Of a stretch of 64,000 nucleotides of DNA, positions 37,800 to 46,547 are shown piece by piece. The notes under the pieces are model-generated. The model saw only the letters and a program-made list of their open reading frames with translations, ran no database searches and had not been told where the DNA came from. Each line of letters opens with the position of its first letter. The first letter of the stretch is position 1. The translations under genes and the position numbers were made by a program. The stretch comes from Desulfurococcales archaeon (GTDB taxonomy: Archaea > Thermoproteota > Thermoprotei_A > Sulfolobales > Desulfurococcaceae), in the NCBI GenBank assembly GCA_027022365.1, contig JALVYU010000026.1:310001-374000 (forward strand), in the 5' to 3' direction.

Positions 37800-37909
37800 T
37801 ATTTCCTCCTTTGTTTGCCCGTCTTCTTCGACTTAGCTAGTTCCCTACTCATCCTTTCAGTGGTCTTTTCCTTGGTCATAAACAGACTTGTACGCTGTCT
37901 ACCACCCAT
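37799..37909 (-). CDS. 36-residue basic protein at the head of the ribosomal cluster
   Basis: Starts MGGRQRTSLFMTKEKT and ends KKTGKQRRK; about one third Lys/Arg. GAGGTGG precedes the ATG by a normal distance, a TATA box lies about 55 bases upstream, and the stop is fused to the next ATG as TAATG. These signs favour a real coupled gene. It is too short for most gene finders. The GG start recalls S25e, but the length and rest do not fit; role unknown, possibly RNA binding. Confidence 0.6.
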   Translation of the reverse strand: MGGRQRTSLFMTKEKTTERMSRELAKSKKTGKQRRK

Positions 37910-37960
37910 ACCTTTCCACCTCTGCTTTAATGTAGTTCAATGGAGTTTTCTAGGAAGTCT

Positions 37961-37976
37961 CTTTATAAAATATTTC
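37961..37976 (-). promoter_or_regulatory. Promoter of the L3 ribosomal operon
   Basis: GAAATATTTTATAAAG on the minus strand combines a purine-rich BRE-like stretch and a TATA box, about 55 bases before the 36-residue ORF. No other strong promoter is seen between cedB and L3. Confidence 0.6.
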
Positions 37977-37982
37977 CTGCTG

Positions 37983-38046
37983 TGCTCAGATACGACCGCA
38001 GTCCCCATCTTTTTCTTCGGTAAAGCCCGCCTCACATCATCGCCTT
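37983..38046 (-). ncRNA. C/D box sRNA candidate after cedB
   Basis: Directly after the cedB stop the minus strand shows C-like GCGATGA (38037-38043), a D'-like CCGA, C'-like AAGATGG, a 14-nt guide and a perfect box D CTGA (37986-37989). Box C and the inner boxes depart from consensus, so this is weaker than the 16024 candidate. Confidence 0.4.
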
Positions 38047-38047
38047 T

Positions 38048-39736
38048 CTACGAGGCCATCCCTTTATGTCTTAGTCCCTGAGGAGGCTTAATCTTTACTA
38101 TGATCGGTTTCCGGGCTTCCGTATTGACGACTAGTGCCTCGCCAACTCCTAGATATGAGAGCCTACGCGTTATCTTCTGTGGTATCCCCAACAGTTTACG
38201 TATCTGATCTTGATACTCCTGGTTAGGAGAGCCAAAAACTATGACTGTTTGAATGTTCTCATAGAGTTCCCTAGGTATGTCGCTGGGATTTTGTGTTGCA
38301 AGAATTATCGATACTTTTCTACTTCTCCCCTCTTTTATTAGTCGTTTAAGGCTTTCCAGGCGTGAAATTCTCCATGCCTCATCTATCGTGATAACATTAC
38401 CTATTAGCTCTGTGGTATTGTTTGATTTTATCTTGTCATTGTCAGTGTTTTCCTGGAGTAGTATGTTGGAACACATGCCTAGTATTAGTCCTGCGTAGGT
38501 GTTTTGGAACATTGTTCCGTGGCTTGATATGTTAAATAATATGCTTCTATTCCTCAATACTCTATACAACTCGCCATAGTTTGGATTACTGACCAATAGA
38601 TCAATAACGGGAGAAAGCTTCGATAAATGAGGATCCATCAAAATTTTTTCTGGCTCGGAAACCCCTACATTTTTGCTAATAAGCGTTAATATTTCAGCAA
38701 TGTTTTTCGTGTTGAGCCCCACTATGTTTTCAAGAACATCTCTAACAATTATTCCCCAATCAATCAGCTTAAGCCATTGTGGCTTCTTTAATATATTTAT
38801 AGGATATATATTCGGATTCACAATATCAATCATTTTTTCATCAATGTATCGAGCTAGATCACCTTTGAAATCCAAAGCCACTATTTTTAGTTCAAACAAT
38901 GATATCATATTCTCAATTATTGTTGCGAGAAGAGTTGTTTTTCCTTTCCCCGTGGGACCCAGTACAGCCATGTGCTTAAAAAGGCTCTTTATACTAATAC
39001 CAACCGGTAGATCGGAATCAATGTCATAGCCTAGCACAATCGTTTCCTCCGAATCCGGCAATACTGGTGCATGCCTTCTGATCGGTGTAAGAGCTTGAAG
39101 CCTACTATGTTCTAAAACTATTGAGCGTTTCTTGAAATCAGTAGTTATTCCTAAGTGATATGCTATCAGACTTCTTATTTCAGACGCACTTAGCGGCCGC
39201 AACTTTATTTTAAAATAATTGTTAAATACCGAAAAAACAAGTTCTTCCTGTTGTCTGATCCTTGCCATCGCATCAGCAAAATCGAAGGACTCAGCCCTTA
39301 GCTTAAACAATAACTGGATCCTAGCAACAGTATTAGAAGTTATTATCATCTTATATAGTTCCTCTAAGACTTTCAGCTGTGATAGTAGCCTTGCTCTGAG
39401 ATGAGGCTCTTCGAGTATGTCGAGTTTAGCTCTTATGTTCATCATTTCATTACTTATTCTCTTCATTAGCCTAACAAGGTCTTTTTCTCTCTTTAGAACA
39501 ATTATCTCAATTCCAGGAGGCAGACTTTCAAGCAGAGAAGCATAATTATCCATTAATTTTAATATTTCATACTCATTGAGCTCATTAAAACCATATTCTA
39601 CATTATCGGCAATCAAAAACCTCTGAACAACTATCTTTCCACCAGCCTTGGTTATTAAATAAGAATTATTGATCTCTACTTCTATGTTATCTCCTATCAA
39701 ATGCTTGATTAAATTATACACTGTCTTTTTCAACAT
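38048..39736 (-). CDS. cedB: HerA/VirB4-type ATPase of DNA import, CedB
   Basis: 562 residues. Walker A VLGPTGKGKTTLLATI at 258-273, acidic strand ALDFKGD, Walker B VITIDEAWRI near 442 and sensor ATQNPSD near 475, as in VirB4/HerA ATPases. The N-terminal 230 residues carry a possible coiled coil. In Sulfolobus CedB powers DNA uptake through the membrane protein CedA after UV damage. Here it lies directly behind cedA and a small two-helix gene, with overlapping reading frames. A pure HerA repair ATPase is less likely because no NurA gene is adjacent. Confidence 0.82.
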   Translation of the reverse strand: MLKKTVYNLIKHLIGDNIEVEINNSYLITKAGGKIVVQRFLIADNVEYGFNELNEYEILKLMDNYASLLESLPPGIEIIVLKREKDLVRLMKRISNEMMNIRAKLDILEEPHLRARLLSQLKVLEELYKMIITSNTVARIQLLFKLRAESFDFADAMARIRQQEELVFSVFNNYFKIKLRPLSASEIRSLIAYHLGITTDFKKRSIVLEHSRLQALTPIRRHAPVLPDSEETIVLGYDIDSDLPVGISIKSLFKHMAVLGPTGKGKTTLLATIIENMISLFELKIVALDFKGDLARYIDEKMIDIVNPNIYPINILKKPQWLKLIDWGIIVRDVLENIVGLNTKNIAEILTLISKNVGVSEPEKILMDPHLSKLSPVIDLLVSNPNYGELYRVLRNRSILFNISSHGTMFQNTYAGLILGMCSNILLQENTDNDKIKSNNTTELIGNVITIDEAWRISRLESLKRLIKEGRSRKVSIILATQNPSDIPRELYENIQTVIVFGSPNQEYQDQIRKLLGIPQKITRRLSYLGVGEALVVNTEARKPIIVKIKPPQGLRHKGMAS

Positions 39737-39863
39737 TATTTTTTAACCTCCGTATTATTAAATACATGAAAAGTACTAGTAAGAATAACATTAGCGATAT
39801 CCGATTCCGTGATATAACAAGCATAATGAATGACAGTATCAATAATATATGATCGATCCTCAT
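39714..39863 (-). CDS. 49-residue two-helix membrane protein, CedA2-like
   Basis: Starts MRIDHILLILSFIMLVISRN, then a second hydrophobic helix (ISLMLFLLVLFMYLII) and a charged tail RRLKNNVEKDSV. Located between cedA and cedB, overlapping the start of cedB by 23 bases. Sulfolobus Ced loci include small membrane proteins CedA1 and CedA2 next to CedA; position and topology suggest the CedA2 role. Sequence similarity could not be tested. Confidence 0.65.
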   Translation of the reverse strand: MRIDHILLILSFIMLVISRNRISLMLFLLVLFMYLIIRRLKNNVEKDSV

Positions 39864-39873
39864 CCTACACACC

Positions 39874-41259
39874 CTATACTCCCGTCACTATAAGTCTGGC
39901 AATTCTGGGCTCAGTTCCTCCAAGAAGTCTTGCAAGAGCGTATGAAGATGATAATAGAACTGCAACATATACCATAGGCCCTATGAATACTGCATATATA
40001 AATCGAGTAATAGGCGTAATGAGCATACTAGGCGACGAGATCTTTTCTTTGACTACATGGTTAATAAATGGATACTCAGTTACATCGGGGGGGCCCATAT
40101 ATATCCATTTGCTTGTACTGATACTCAAGCATGTATTCCCATGTAGTTTATATTTCTTGATAACGAATGTTATGTTATGCCATTGGTAACTATATGTTGT
40201 GAGCAATGTAGTGTTGATTCCTACAGTTATATTTGCGGAAATACTATTTGGATATACGACATAGAAGATTGAATCCTTATAACTAGTTATATTCATGACA
40301 AGACTAGAGCTATTATGATATGATACACTGATGCTTGAACCAGTTGGTAATTTTATAAAGACATACTCCGATACAATAACCACGTCAGGTAAGGATATGT
40401 GGACTGAGCAATACGTTTCATTTATCCATGTGTATTGACTCGAATTCATTAGAACTGTGTAGTTGTATGGACCATAAACAACGTTCCAATACACCGTACC
40501 ATTAGGTATGCCTTTATCGGCACCCACATATATTTCTCCGTTAGGCCCCGCCAAATACCTTGCCAAAAGCTCGCCTCCCTTACTATATATTTTTATTACA
40601 GCATATGGGATGGAGCGTCCAACTATGTCCTTAACGATAATCCTAGACGACAACAGGTTCAAACTATATTGTATCTGCTGAGATATTGACGGAGTAATGG
40701 TCTCTATAAATACTGGCATAAGGGGGGCGGCTATCGAAAATACTATGACCGTAGAGATTATCATAGCCCCTGCGGATCGCGAAAGACGAAACGGGATCGA
40801 GTGAAGAAGTAAACCTATAGCGATAAGAGCAGGAGCATATATTCTAAGGGCAGTTAAAAGAGTTGTTAATGTTATAAAGAATATCAGAAGATATGTTAGT
40901 GAGGAAATTAACGGCGAAATAATAGATGACGAGACAAATTTCAGGTTCATACTTACAAGTGCTGAACCTATAAGTCTTAGCGAGGCCATTGTTCCCGCAA
41001 TAGCCCCTATTTCTTTGGCGCTCCACAGATAGAAAGCGTTCCAATCAGCACCAATAATTCTAGAGATATATCTGATTACATATAATATCGCTGTATATGA
41101 GAAGATGAGTATTGCTGAAAAAATACTATCAATCATAAGCTGTGGCGCCCATTTCTTGAGGCCATAGAAAGGTATTGGCAACATGTATATCAAAACACCT
41201 AGATAGTATCCTAGTACTGACAAATAATACGCTATAACGATTACATCATTAATGATCAT
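39874..41259 (-). CDS. cedA: Polytopic DNA-import membrane protein CedA
   Basis: 461 residues. Residues 1-200 contain six or more hydrophobic helices, starting with a pair around the loop YMLPIPFYGLKKWAPQ. An outward beta-rich domain with sequons and aromatic residues follows (about 205-405), then a last hydrophobic pair. Position upstream of the VirB4-type ATPase and downstream of cedA1 matches the crenarchaeal Ced system, where CedA forms the membrane channel. The large extracellular domain may be a feature of this lineage. Confidence 0.75.
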   Translation of the reverse strand: MIINDVIVIAYYLSVLGYYLGVLIYMLPIPFYGLKKWAPQLMIDSIFSAILIFSYTAILYVIRYISRIIGADWNAFYLWSAKEIGAIAGTMASLRLIGSALVSMNLKFVSSSIISPLISSLTYLLIFFITLTTLLTALRIYAPALIAIGLLLHSIPFRLSRSAGAMIISTVIVFSIAAPLMPVFIETITPSISQQIQYSLNLLSSRIIVKDIVGRSIPYAVIKIYSKGGELLARYLAGPNGEIYVGADKGIPNGTVYWNVVYGPYNYTVLMNSSQYTWINETYCSVHISLPDVVIVSEYVFIKLPTGSSISVSYHNSSSLVMNITSYKDSIFYVVYPNSISANITVGINTTLLTTYSYQWHNITFVIKKYKLHGNTCLSISTSKWIYMGPPDVTEYPFINHVVKEKISSPSMLITPITRFIYAVFIGPMVYVAVLLSSSYALARLLGGTEPRIARLIVTGV

Positions 41260-41317
41260 GATCCCACGCCCAAAATACGGACCCCACTAGGAAATTAGAA
41301 AAATTAGGCCAATCCAT

Positions 41318-41584
41318 TCATATAGTGGGCGGAGCTGGTAATGGCTGATAGAATGTATTCGCTATATATGCGATCAGCGCGAACACTGTTGTCCCCATCG
41401 CTAGCCAGAATGCCGCCCATACTGCATCTTCTATAAACCGTTCCCCGGTTCTCTTAATTCTCATAAATGGAATAGGTAATCCTCTTATAGCCCACCCGAT
41501 AACCCAAGTCAGGAAAAATATAACCCAAGCAACAATAGTCACGTTCACTATTATTCCCTGAATAAAACTAATAATATTGTTCAA
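41318..41584 (-). CDS. cedA1: CedA1-like pilus/channel subunit
   Basis: 88 residues from the TTG at 41584, chosen because a longer frame to 41683 would run into the divergent gene and the TATA box lies near 41612. Two hydrophobic helices flank the loop RGLPIPFMRIKRTGERF; a short Pro-rich tail ends the protein. In Aeropyrum CedA1 subunits build a thin lipid-bound pilus related to conjugative pili. First gene of the Ced operon. Confidence 0.72.
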   Translation of the reverse strand: MNNIISFIQGIIVNVTIVAWVIFFLTWVIGWAIRGLPIPFMRIKRTGERFIEDAVWAAFWLAMGTTVFALIAYIANTFYQPLPAPPTI

Positions 41585-41663
41585 TACAACCACCCATAAG
41601 AGTCTAAGAATATATTGATAGGTGGGATAACCGAAACTATTAACGAACCTAGGACTGATAACA

Positions 41664-43643
41664 ATGAAGAAATTATGGCCCAAGACGACTAAGATATACT
41701 GGGATCCAGACTATAATATCCCGATAATAAAGCCTCTGCCCGGCCAAGAAGATTTATTCTTTATCCTGAGATTAACTGAGCCCGGTGATGCAAGACCAGC
41801 TTTTGACCAGGATTTAAAGAAGCTTCGAGCAGCAATAATTTATGAATTCAATGATTTACGGATCTATAATGTCTTGTTCAAAGACATGTTCATCCTTTTC
41901 AATAAGGTTCCGCATTGGGATCAGATGTGGGAGGTTGTTTCTTCCGGCAATGTTATGGGTCAATTATATTATGATCCCTTTAGGGATAAGTGGAGGTTTC
42001 GTTTAACATTTGCCGGCGCCTACATATTGTATAATCAAGGTATAGTCGATTTCATCAGAATTAATACCCGCATACCTCGCGGAAAAATCATCCGTTCAAC
42101 TCCCTCTACTACTTCAAAACAAGTAGTGATTGTCAATGATAGGGGAGAGGTTATAGGTATAGGAGAAAATACCGGCGAAGGAGTACAGGTAATTAAGATT
42201 TTTAAGAGGAGGAAACACCCTGTGGAAACAAGCGGGAAACCAGCGAATCTCGATACTGTTATAAAACATAATGAATATGCTCTGCAGTACTATGAAGACA
42301 GATCCGTCAAGCTACTTAGAAAACTGTATATGCTATATGGGGGCCCTGTAGTGGTTTCTTATTCGGGCGGAAAAGATAGCCTAATAGCGCTATATCTCAC
42401 ATTAAAAGCCCTTGGCGACGCAGAACTACTATTTAATGATACAGGACTAGAACTTCCTGATACGATAAAGAATGTAGAATATGTCTCCCAAAAATACGGC
42501 TTGAAGCTAACTGTAGCATCAGCTGGGAATATCTTCTGGAAAGCTGTAAAGGTATTTGGTCCTCCGGGCAAAGACTATCGCTGGTGCTGTAAGATAACCA
42601 AGCTAGTTCCACTAGCAAGAACCGCTAGGAAGAAATGGCCCCGGAAAGCACTAAACATAGTAGGTCAGCGTGCATTCGAATCAATTGATCGTGCAAAAAG
42701 TCCTATCATATGGAGAAACCGCTGGATACCGCATCTGATTAGTGCCACACCCATTCAGGAATGGAACCAGTTACTGGAGTGGTTATATATAAGGAAAAAC
42801 AATCTTCCATACAATCCCCTATATGATAAGGGATTCGAGAGGCTGGGATGCTTCTTATGTCCATCAAGCACGTTAGCGGAGTTCAAAGAGGTAGAGAAAA
42901 CCTATCCTGAACTATGGAATAAATGGATCGAAGAGCTGGAATATTGGAGAGAAAAACTACAACAACCAAAAGAATGGATAACTCTGGGGCTGTGGAGATG
43001 GTTATCACCAGCCGTCGCTAAGCAAAGACTTACCAAACATATACCCGGCTATGAAATAGATTGGAAAAAAGAATACGCTCTCAGATTAAAGTTCTCAGAA
43101 ATAGGGCTAGCCCCTTGTAGGGTAAATAAGAATGATATGGGGATCGAGATAGTCTTCGACAACAATATTCTACGGAAAAACATGGTTCAACAAATTATCT
43201 ATTCACTGAAGACAATTACGCCTAATGTGACAATGAAGAACAATGATGATCAACCGGTAATAAGTATCAATATGAATGATGTACATGCATTAATTTCGAA
43301 AAATACAATAGTTGTGAATAAAAAGCTTGAGAATAGTCTTGAAGAGTTAGCGGACATATTGAAGGCTATCTACAGGATATACGGGTGCACTAAATGTGGA
43401 AGCTGTATTCTATGGTGCCCTAGAAATAATATTATGCTTAGAAATCATGGAGCCATATTCGGTGATCAATGTGACAGGTGTAGAATCTGTATAGATGTTT
43501 GCCCTGTAGCGGAGGTACTCGTAGAAAGAGTTGTACTCCCATTAATAACAGGTGACCCGGCAATATGGAAGAGATCATCTAGAAGACACGGTGATGAATT
43601 AATAAAAGCCTTTAAGGAGTATGGCATAGTCGATGAAGTCTAG
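41664..43643 (+). CDS. PAPS-reductase-like protein with C-terminal ferredoxin domain
   Basis: 659 residues. An N-terminal domain of about 190 residues is followed by an adenine-nucleotide alpha-hydrolase (PP-loop) domain: VVSYSGGKDSLIALYL near residue 232, DYRWCCKITK near 307 and LGCFLCPSS near 395. The C-terminus has two Fe-S motifs, CTKCGSCILWCPR and CDRCRICIDVCP. This fused form (COG0175 plus ferredoxin) is common in archaea; it probably handles activated sulfur or thiolation with electrons from its own clusters. Divergent from cedA1. Confidence 0.85.
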   Translation: MKKLWPKTTKIYWDPDYNIPIIKPLPGQEDLFFILRLTEPGDARPAFDQDLKKLRAAIIYEFNDLRIYNVLFKDMFILFNKVPHWDQMWEVVSSGNVMGQLYYDPFRDKWRFRLTFAGAYILYNQGIVDFIRINTRIPRGKIIRSTPSTTSKQVVIVNDRGEVIGIGENTGEGVQVIKIFKRRKHPVETSGKPANLDTVIKHNEYALQYYEDRSVKLLRKLYMLYGGPVVVSYSGGKDSLIALYLTLKALGDAELLFNDTGLELPDTIKNVEYVSQKYGLKLTVASAGNIFWKAVKVFGPPGKDYRWCCKITKLVPLARTARKKWPRKALNIVGQRAFESIDRAKSPIIWRNRWIPHLISATPIQEWNQLLEWLYIRKNNLPYNPLYDKGFERLGCFLCPSSTLAEFKEVEKTYPELWNKWIEELEYWREKLQQPKEWITLGLWRWLSPAVAKQRLTKHIPGYEIDWKKEYALRLKFSEIGLAPCRVNKNDMGIEIVFDNNILRKNMVQQIIYSLKTITPNVTMKNNDDQPVISINMNDVHALISKNTIVVNKKLENSLEELADILKAIYRIYGCTKCGSCILWCPRNNIMLRNHGAIFGDQCDRCRICIDVCPVAEVLVERVVLPLITGDPAIWKRSSRRHGDELIKAFKEYGIVDEV

Positions 43644-43664
43644 GCATATGCGACTATCCAAGCA

Positions 43665-46490
43665 TTATTTCTTTTCTAGAAACTTCTTGATCTTTAGATA
43701 ATTCTTCTCACTCTCGTATATCAATTTATATATTTCATCTTCACTTGACGCTCTCCTCAAGATCTTAATGGCCTCGGTGACACCCACACCCGGGGAAGCT
43801 AGTAGTATAAGAGCTATTCTTCCATAATATGTTAGGAGAAGAGCTCGTTTCTTTAGATCATCAATAATTTTTCTCTCATCCCGTCTGAGACGGCGCCCTT
43901 TCTTCCATTTCTCTAAGCTCCTTAGAGTTTTATCGTCCAAGATCTTTAGGGGAGCTAATGTTCTAAGACCGCATCGAGGGCAACTGAATGTTTCATTGTT
44001 GTTGACTAGGTCTTTAACTCTGCCGTCTATTGTGTACCCACAATTAATACATATCAGTTTTATTTTTCGCGAAAGAATCCTATCCTTATAGGCGTTATAA
44101 TCCACTATTCCAACGTTTTCGGCCAATATAGGAACATGTTTTACAACTTTCTTCAACACGCTATCATCAATTGACTGTCTAATTATCTTCGTGACACTTA
44201 TCTGTCCTTCTTCGATCTTTCTAGCGATAACTATTAATCCTCTAAGGTCGAAATCTTTAGTTAAAACCTCATTTAATGCTTCATCCCCAATTATAGTCTC
44301 TCCAAGCCTATCAAGCAAATTCCGCGTGATCTTGTCCGCTGCAGGATCGATTGCACCAAATCTTTGTCCTACCTGATAGATCCTCCAATAATAATAGGAT
44401 GTTTTTCTAACTATTGATCTTATGTCTTCAGAAACTAAATGATATAGACTGGCTATCAGCTCATATATTAGATCATAAACTCTAGTATCAAGAGGAATAT
44501 TACGCGATTGAAAAACGATATAGTATGGAGTTGAATAAGCGTTTATTTTGTATATCGGATAGCGAAGCTTTATATGAAATCTAAGTATTTCTTTAAGAAG
44601 ATTATTTATTCGTGTACCTCCTGTTAAATATACTACAATGAGGCCTTTACTCCGGATATACTCGACTATTACTCTCTTATCACTAAACATTTCATCAAGA
44701 TCACTAGTAAGTTCTTTCACAGCGTTTTGTACATGTTCAGGGTAACCACGAGTTTTACTAGTTGCGATCATCCTAATGATCGCACCAACGTATCTTGCCA
44801 CACCATACTCTACAGGAATATTTTCGCCTTCCCAATGAGGAATAATCGGTGGTGCTTCAGCGTCAAGTCTCTCTACATACAATTTATGCGAGTCCTTATC
44901 GTACTCCACAACTTTCCAGAGCTTTCCTCCGAGAACAATGGGATCGCCAGGGTTAATGTTTATTAGAACATATTCTTCATTCAAAACACCTACTTTATTA
45001 CCAGTTGAAACTTCTACTACAGGTATATCACGTGTTTCAGGAATCATACTTGTTTTGTATATGTATAGTCTGGTTTTTCTCGTGGGATATATACGTGAAT
45101 CACGTATGTATATAATCCTAGAATATTCCAAGTACTCAATTACCTTCTCGAACTCAGTATAATCTAGGCTGTTGAAAAGTGGATAACCAATTATTAGTTC
45201 ATATAATTCTGATAATCTGATACCATTAGACTTAATTAGTGATAGAACCGATATGACATAAGCTAGAATATCAAGAGGTTTGTAAGTAATATTTTCTCGC
45301 TCAAGAATGTTTTTCTCAGCTCTTTTAATAAGAGTATATGATTCAAGGATCTCTAATGGATTATCGAGCGGAATAATACATCCTTTGCCAACACCGTAGA
45401 GCTTATGCCCACTTCTACCAATCCTCTGTACAAGTCTAATTGTCTGTCTTGGTGACATATATTGTATGACATAGTTGACTAAACCTATATCGATCCCCAA
45501 TTCCATACTTGATGTTGCAACTAAAGCATCTAGATTTCCATAACGAAATTCATCTTCTATTTGGAGCCTGTGTTTCCGTGATAAACTGCCGTGGTGTACG
45601 CCGATCCTAATATCTAATCCAAGAATATTTGATATTTTGTCAAGTATATATGATAATTTTTCAGATAATGAACGGGTATTGACAAATATTAAGACGTGAC
45701 GATATTTCTTTATCAGTCCTAATATAATGGCTATTCTAGCTGATAATTGTTTATCATATGTAATTTTGCTTATTTTTTCACATAACTCATCACACTTTGG
45801 TACATACAAATCCATATCAAGTCGTCTTAACCTTTTTTCTCTTATAACCCATGTTTTTACCGGTATCATATTACCCTCGAGCAATTGTCGAGCATCGTTT
45901 TCTCTCACAAGTGTTGCCGTTAATCCTATTTTTATAATATCATTGCTTACTACTCCTAGTTTTTGAAGAAAGTAAATTAATGATAAAAGCAAAACTCCCC
46001 TTTTACTCTCCATTAGATCCCTTAATTCGTCAATAATTATGTAGCGCAGATTTCTCAAATGCTTTCTAAGAGTTTCATTTAGAACTATATATGTAAATGT
46101 CTCGGGTGTCGTAATAAGTACATGGGGTGGCGTTCTTGCTATCTTTTTTCTCATACTATATGGTGTATCCCCATGCCTAAGTTCAACATTTACACCGAAA
46201 CACTTACCCAGCCTCTTTAATCTTAAAGTAATATCTCTGTTAAGAGCTCGTAGTGGCGTGATGTATATGGCTGATATCGGATTCCTTTTACTAACCATGA
46301 TATCATAGAAGACAGGTATCATTGCCGCCTCGGTTTTTCCGGAACCTGTTGGGGCAACTATTATGGTTGAGATTTTATTGTTGTATATCGTGTTGAAAGC
46401 TTTTTTCTGTAAATACGTTAATTCATTGTATCCGATAGCTTCTAAACACTTGTTGATGTCTCGCATTTCGTTAGTTCCCATTTTCATCAT
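43665..46490 (-). CDS. Lhr-type superfamily 2 DNA helicase
   Basis: About 940 residues. Motif I VAPTGSGKTEAAMIP, Ia YITPLRALNRD, II IIDELRDLM, III GLTATL, V SSMELGIDIG and VI RLVQRIGRSGH lie in order in the first 400 residues. The winged-helix and Lhr-specific domain follows (EAPPIIPHWEGENIPVEYGV), with a zinc pair CINCGY and CPRCGL near the C-terminus. Lhr helicases remodel forked DNA and RNA-DNA hybrids in repair. A longer frame to 46667 exists, but it would overlap the divergent gene; the ATG cluster at 46481-46490 fits the TATATAA near 46510. Confidence 0.92.
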   Translation of the reverse strand: MMKMGTNEMRDINKCLEAIGYNELTYLQKKAFNTIYNNKISTIIVAPTGSGKTEAAMIPVFYDIMVSKRNPISAIYITPLRALNRDITLRLKRLGKCFGVNVELRHGDTPYSMRKKIARTPPHVLITTPETFTYIVLNETLRKHLRNLRYIIIDELRDLMESKRGVLLLSLIYFLQKLGVVSNDIIKIGLTATLVRENDARQLLEGNMIPVKTWVIREKRLRRLDMDLYVPKCDELCEKISKITYDKQLSARIAIILGLIKKYRHVLIFVNTRSLSEKLSYILDKISNILGLDIRIGVHHGSLSRKHRLQIEDEFRYGNLDALVATSSMELGIDIGLVNYVIQYMSPRQTIRLVQRIGRSGHKLYGVGKGCIIPLDNPLEILESYTLIKRAEKNILERENITYKPLDILAYVISVLSLIKSNGIRLSELYELIIGYPLFNSLDYTEFEKVIEYLEYSRIIYIRDSRIYPTRKTRLYIYKTSMIPETRDIPVVEVSTGNKVGVLNEEYVLININPGDPIVLGGKLWKVVEYDKDSHKLYVERLDAEAPPIIPHWEGENIPVEYGVARYVGAIIRMIATSKTRGYPEHVQNAVKELTSDLDEMFSDKRVIVEYIRSKGLIVVYLTGGTRINNLLKEILRFHIKLRYPIYKINAYSTPYYIVFQSRNIPLDTRVYDLIYELIASLYHLVSEDIRSIVRKTSYYYWRIYQVGQRFGAIDPAADKITRNLLDRLGETIIGDEALNEVLTKDFDLRGLIVIARKIEEGQISVTKIIRQSIDDSVLKKVVKHVPILAENVGIVDYNAYKDRILSRKIKLICINCGYTIDGRVKDLVNNNETFSCPRCGLRTLAPLKILDDKTLRSLEKWKKGRRLRRDERKIIDDLKKRALLLTYYGRIALILLASPGVGVTEAIKILRRASSEDEIYKLIYESEKNYLKIKKFLEKK

Positions 46491-46506
46491 CGATGATTTT
46501 ATCCCC

Positions 46507-46516
46507 TTATATATAG
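46507..46516 (-). promoter_or_regulatory. TATA box of the Lhr helicase gene
   Basis: CTATATATAAGG on the minus strand, about 20-25 bases before the ATG cluster, which suggests a leaderless or nearly leaderless mRNA and fixes the start. Confidence 0.5.
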
Positions 46517-46547
46517 ACTTTGGAAATATATTATTGGGGAATATCTT

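Noticed and set aside
41585-41683. N-terminal extension of CedA1
   Set aside because: Would overlap the divergent gene and its start; the TATA box lies within the extension.
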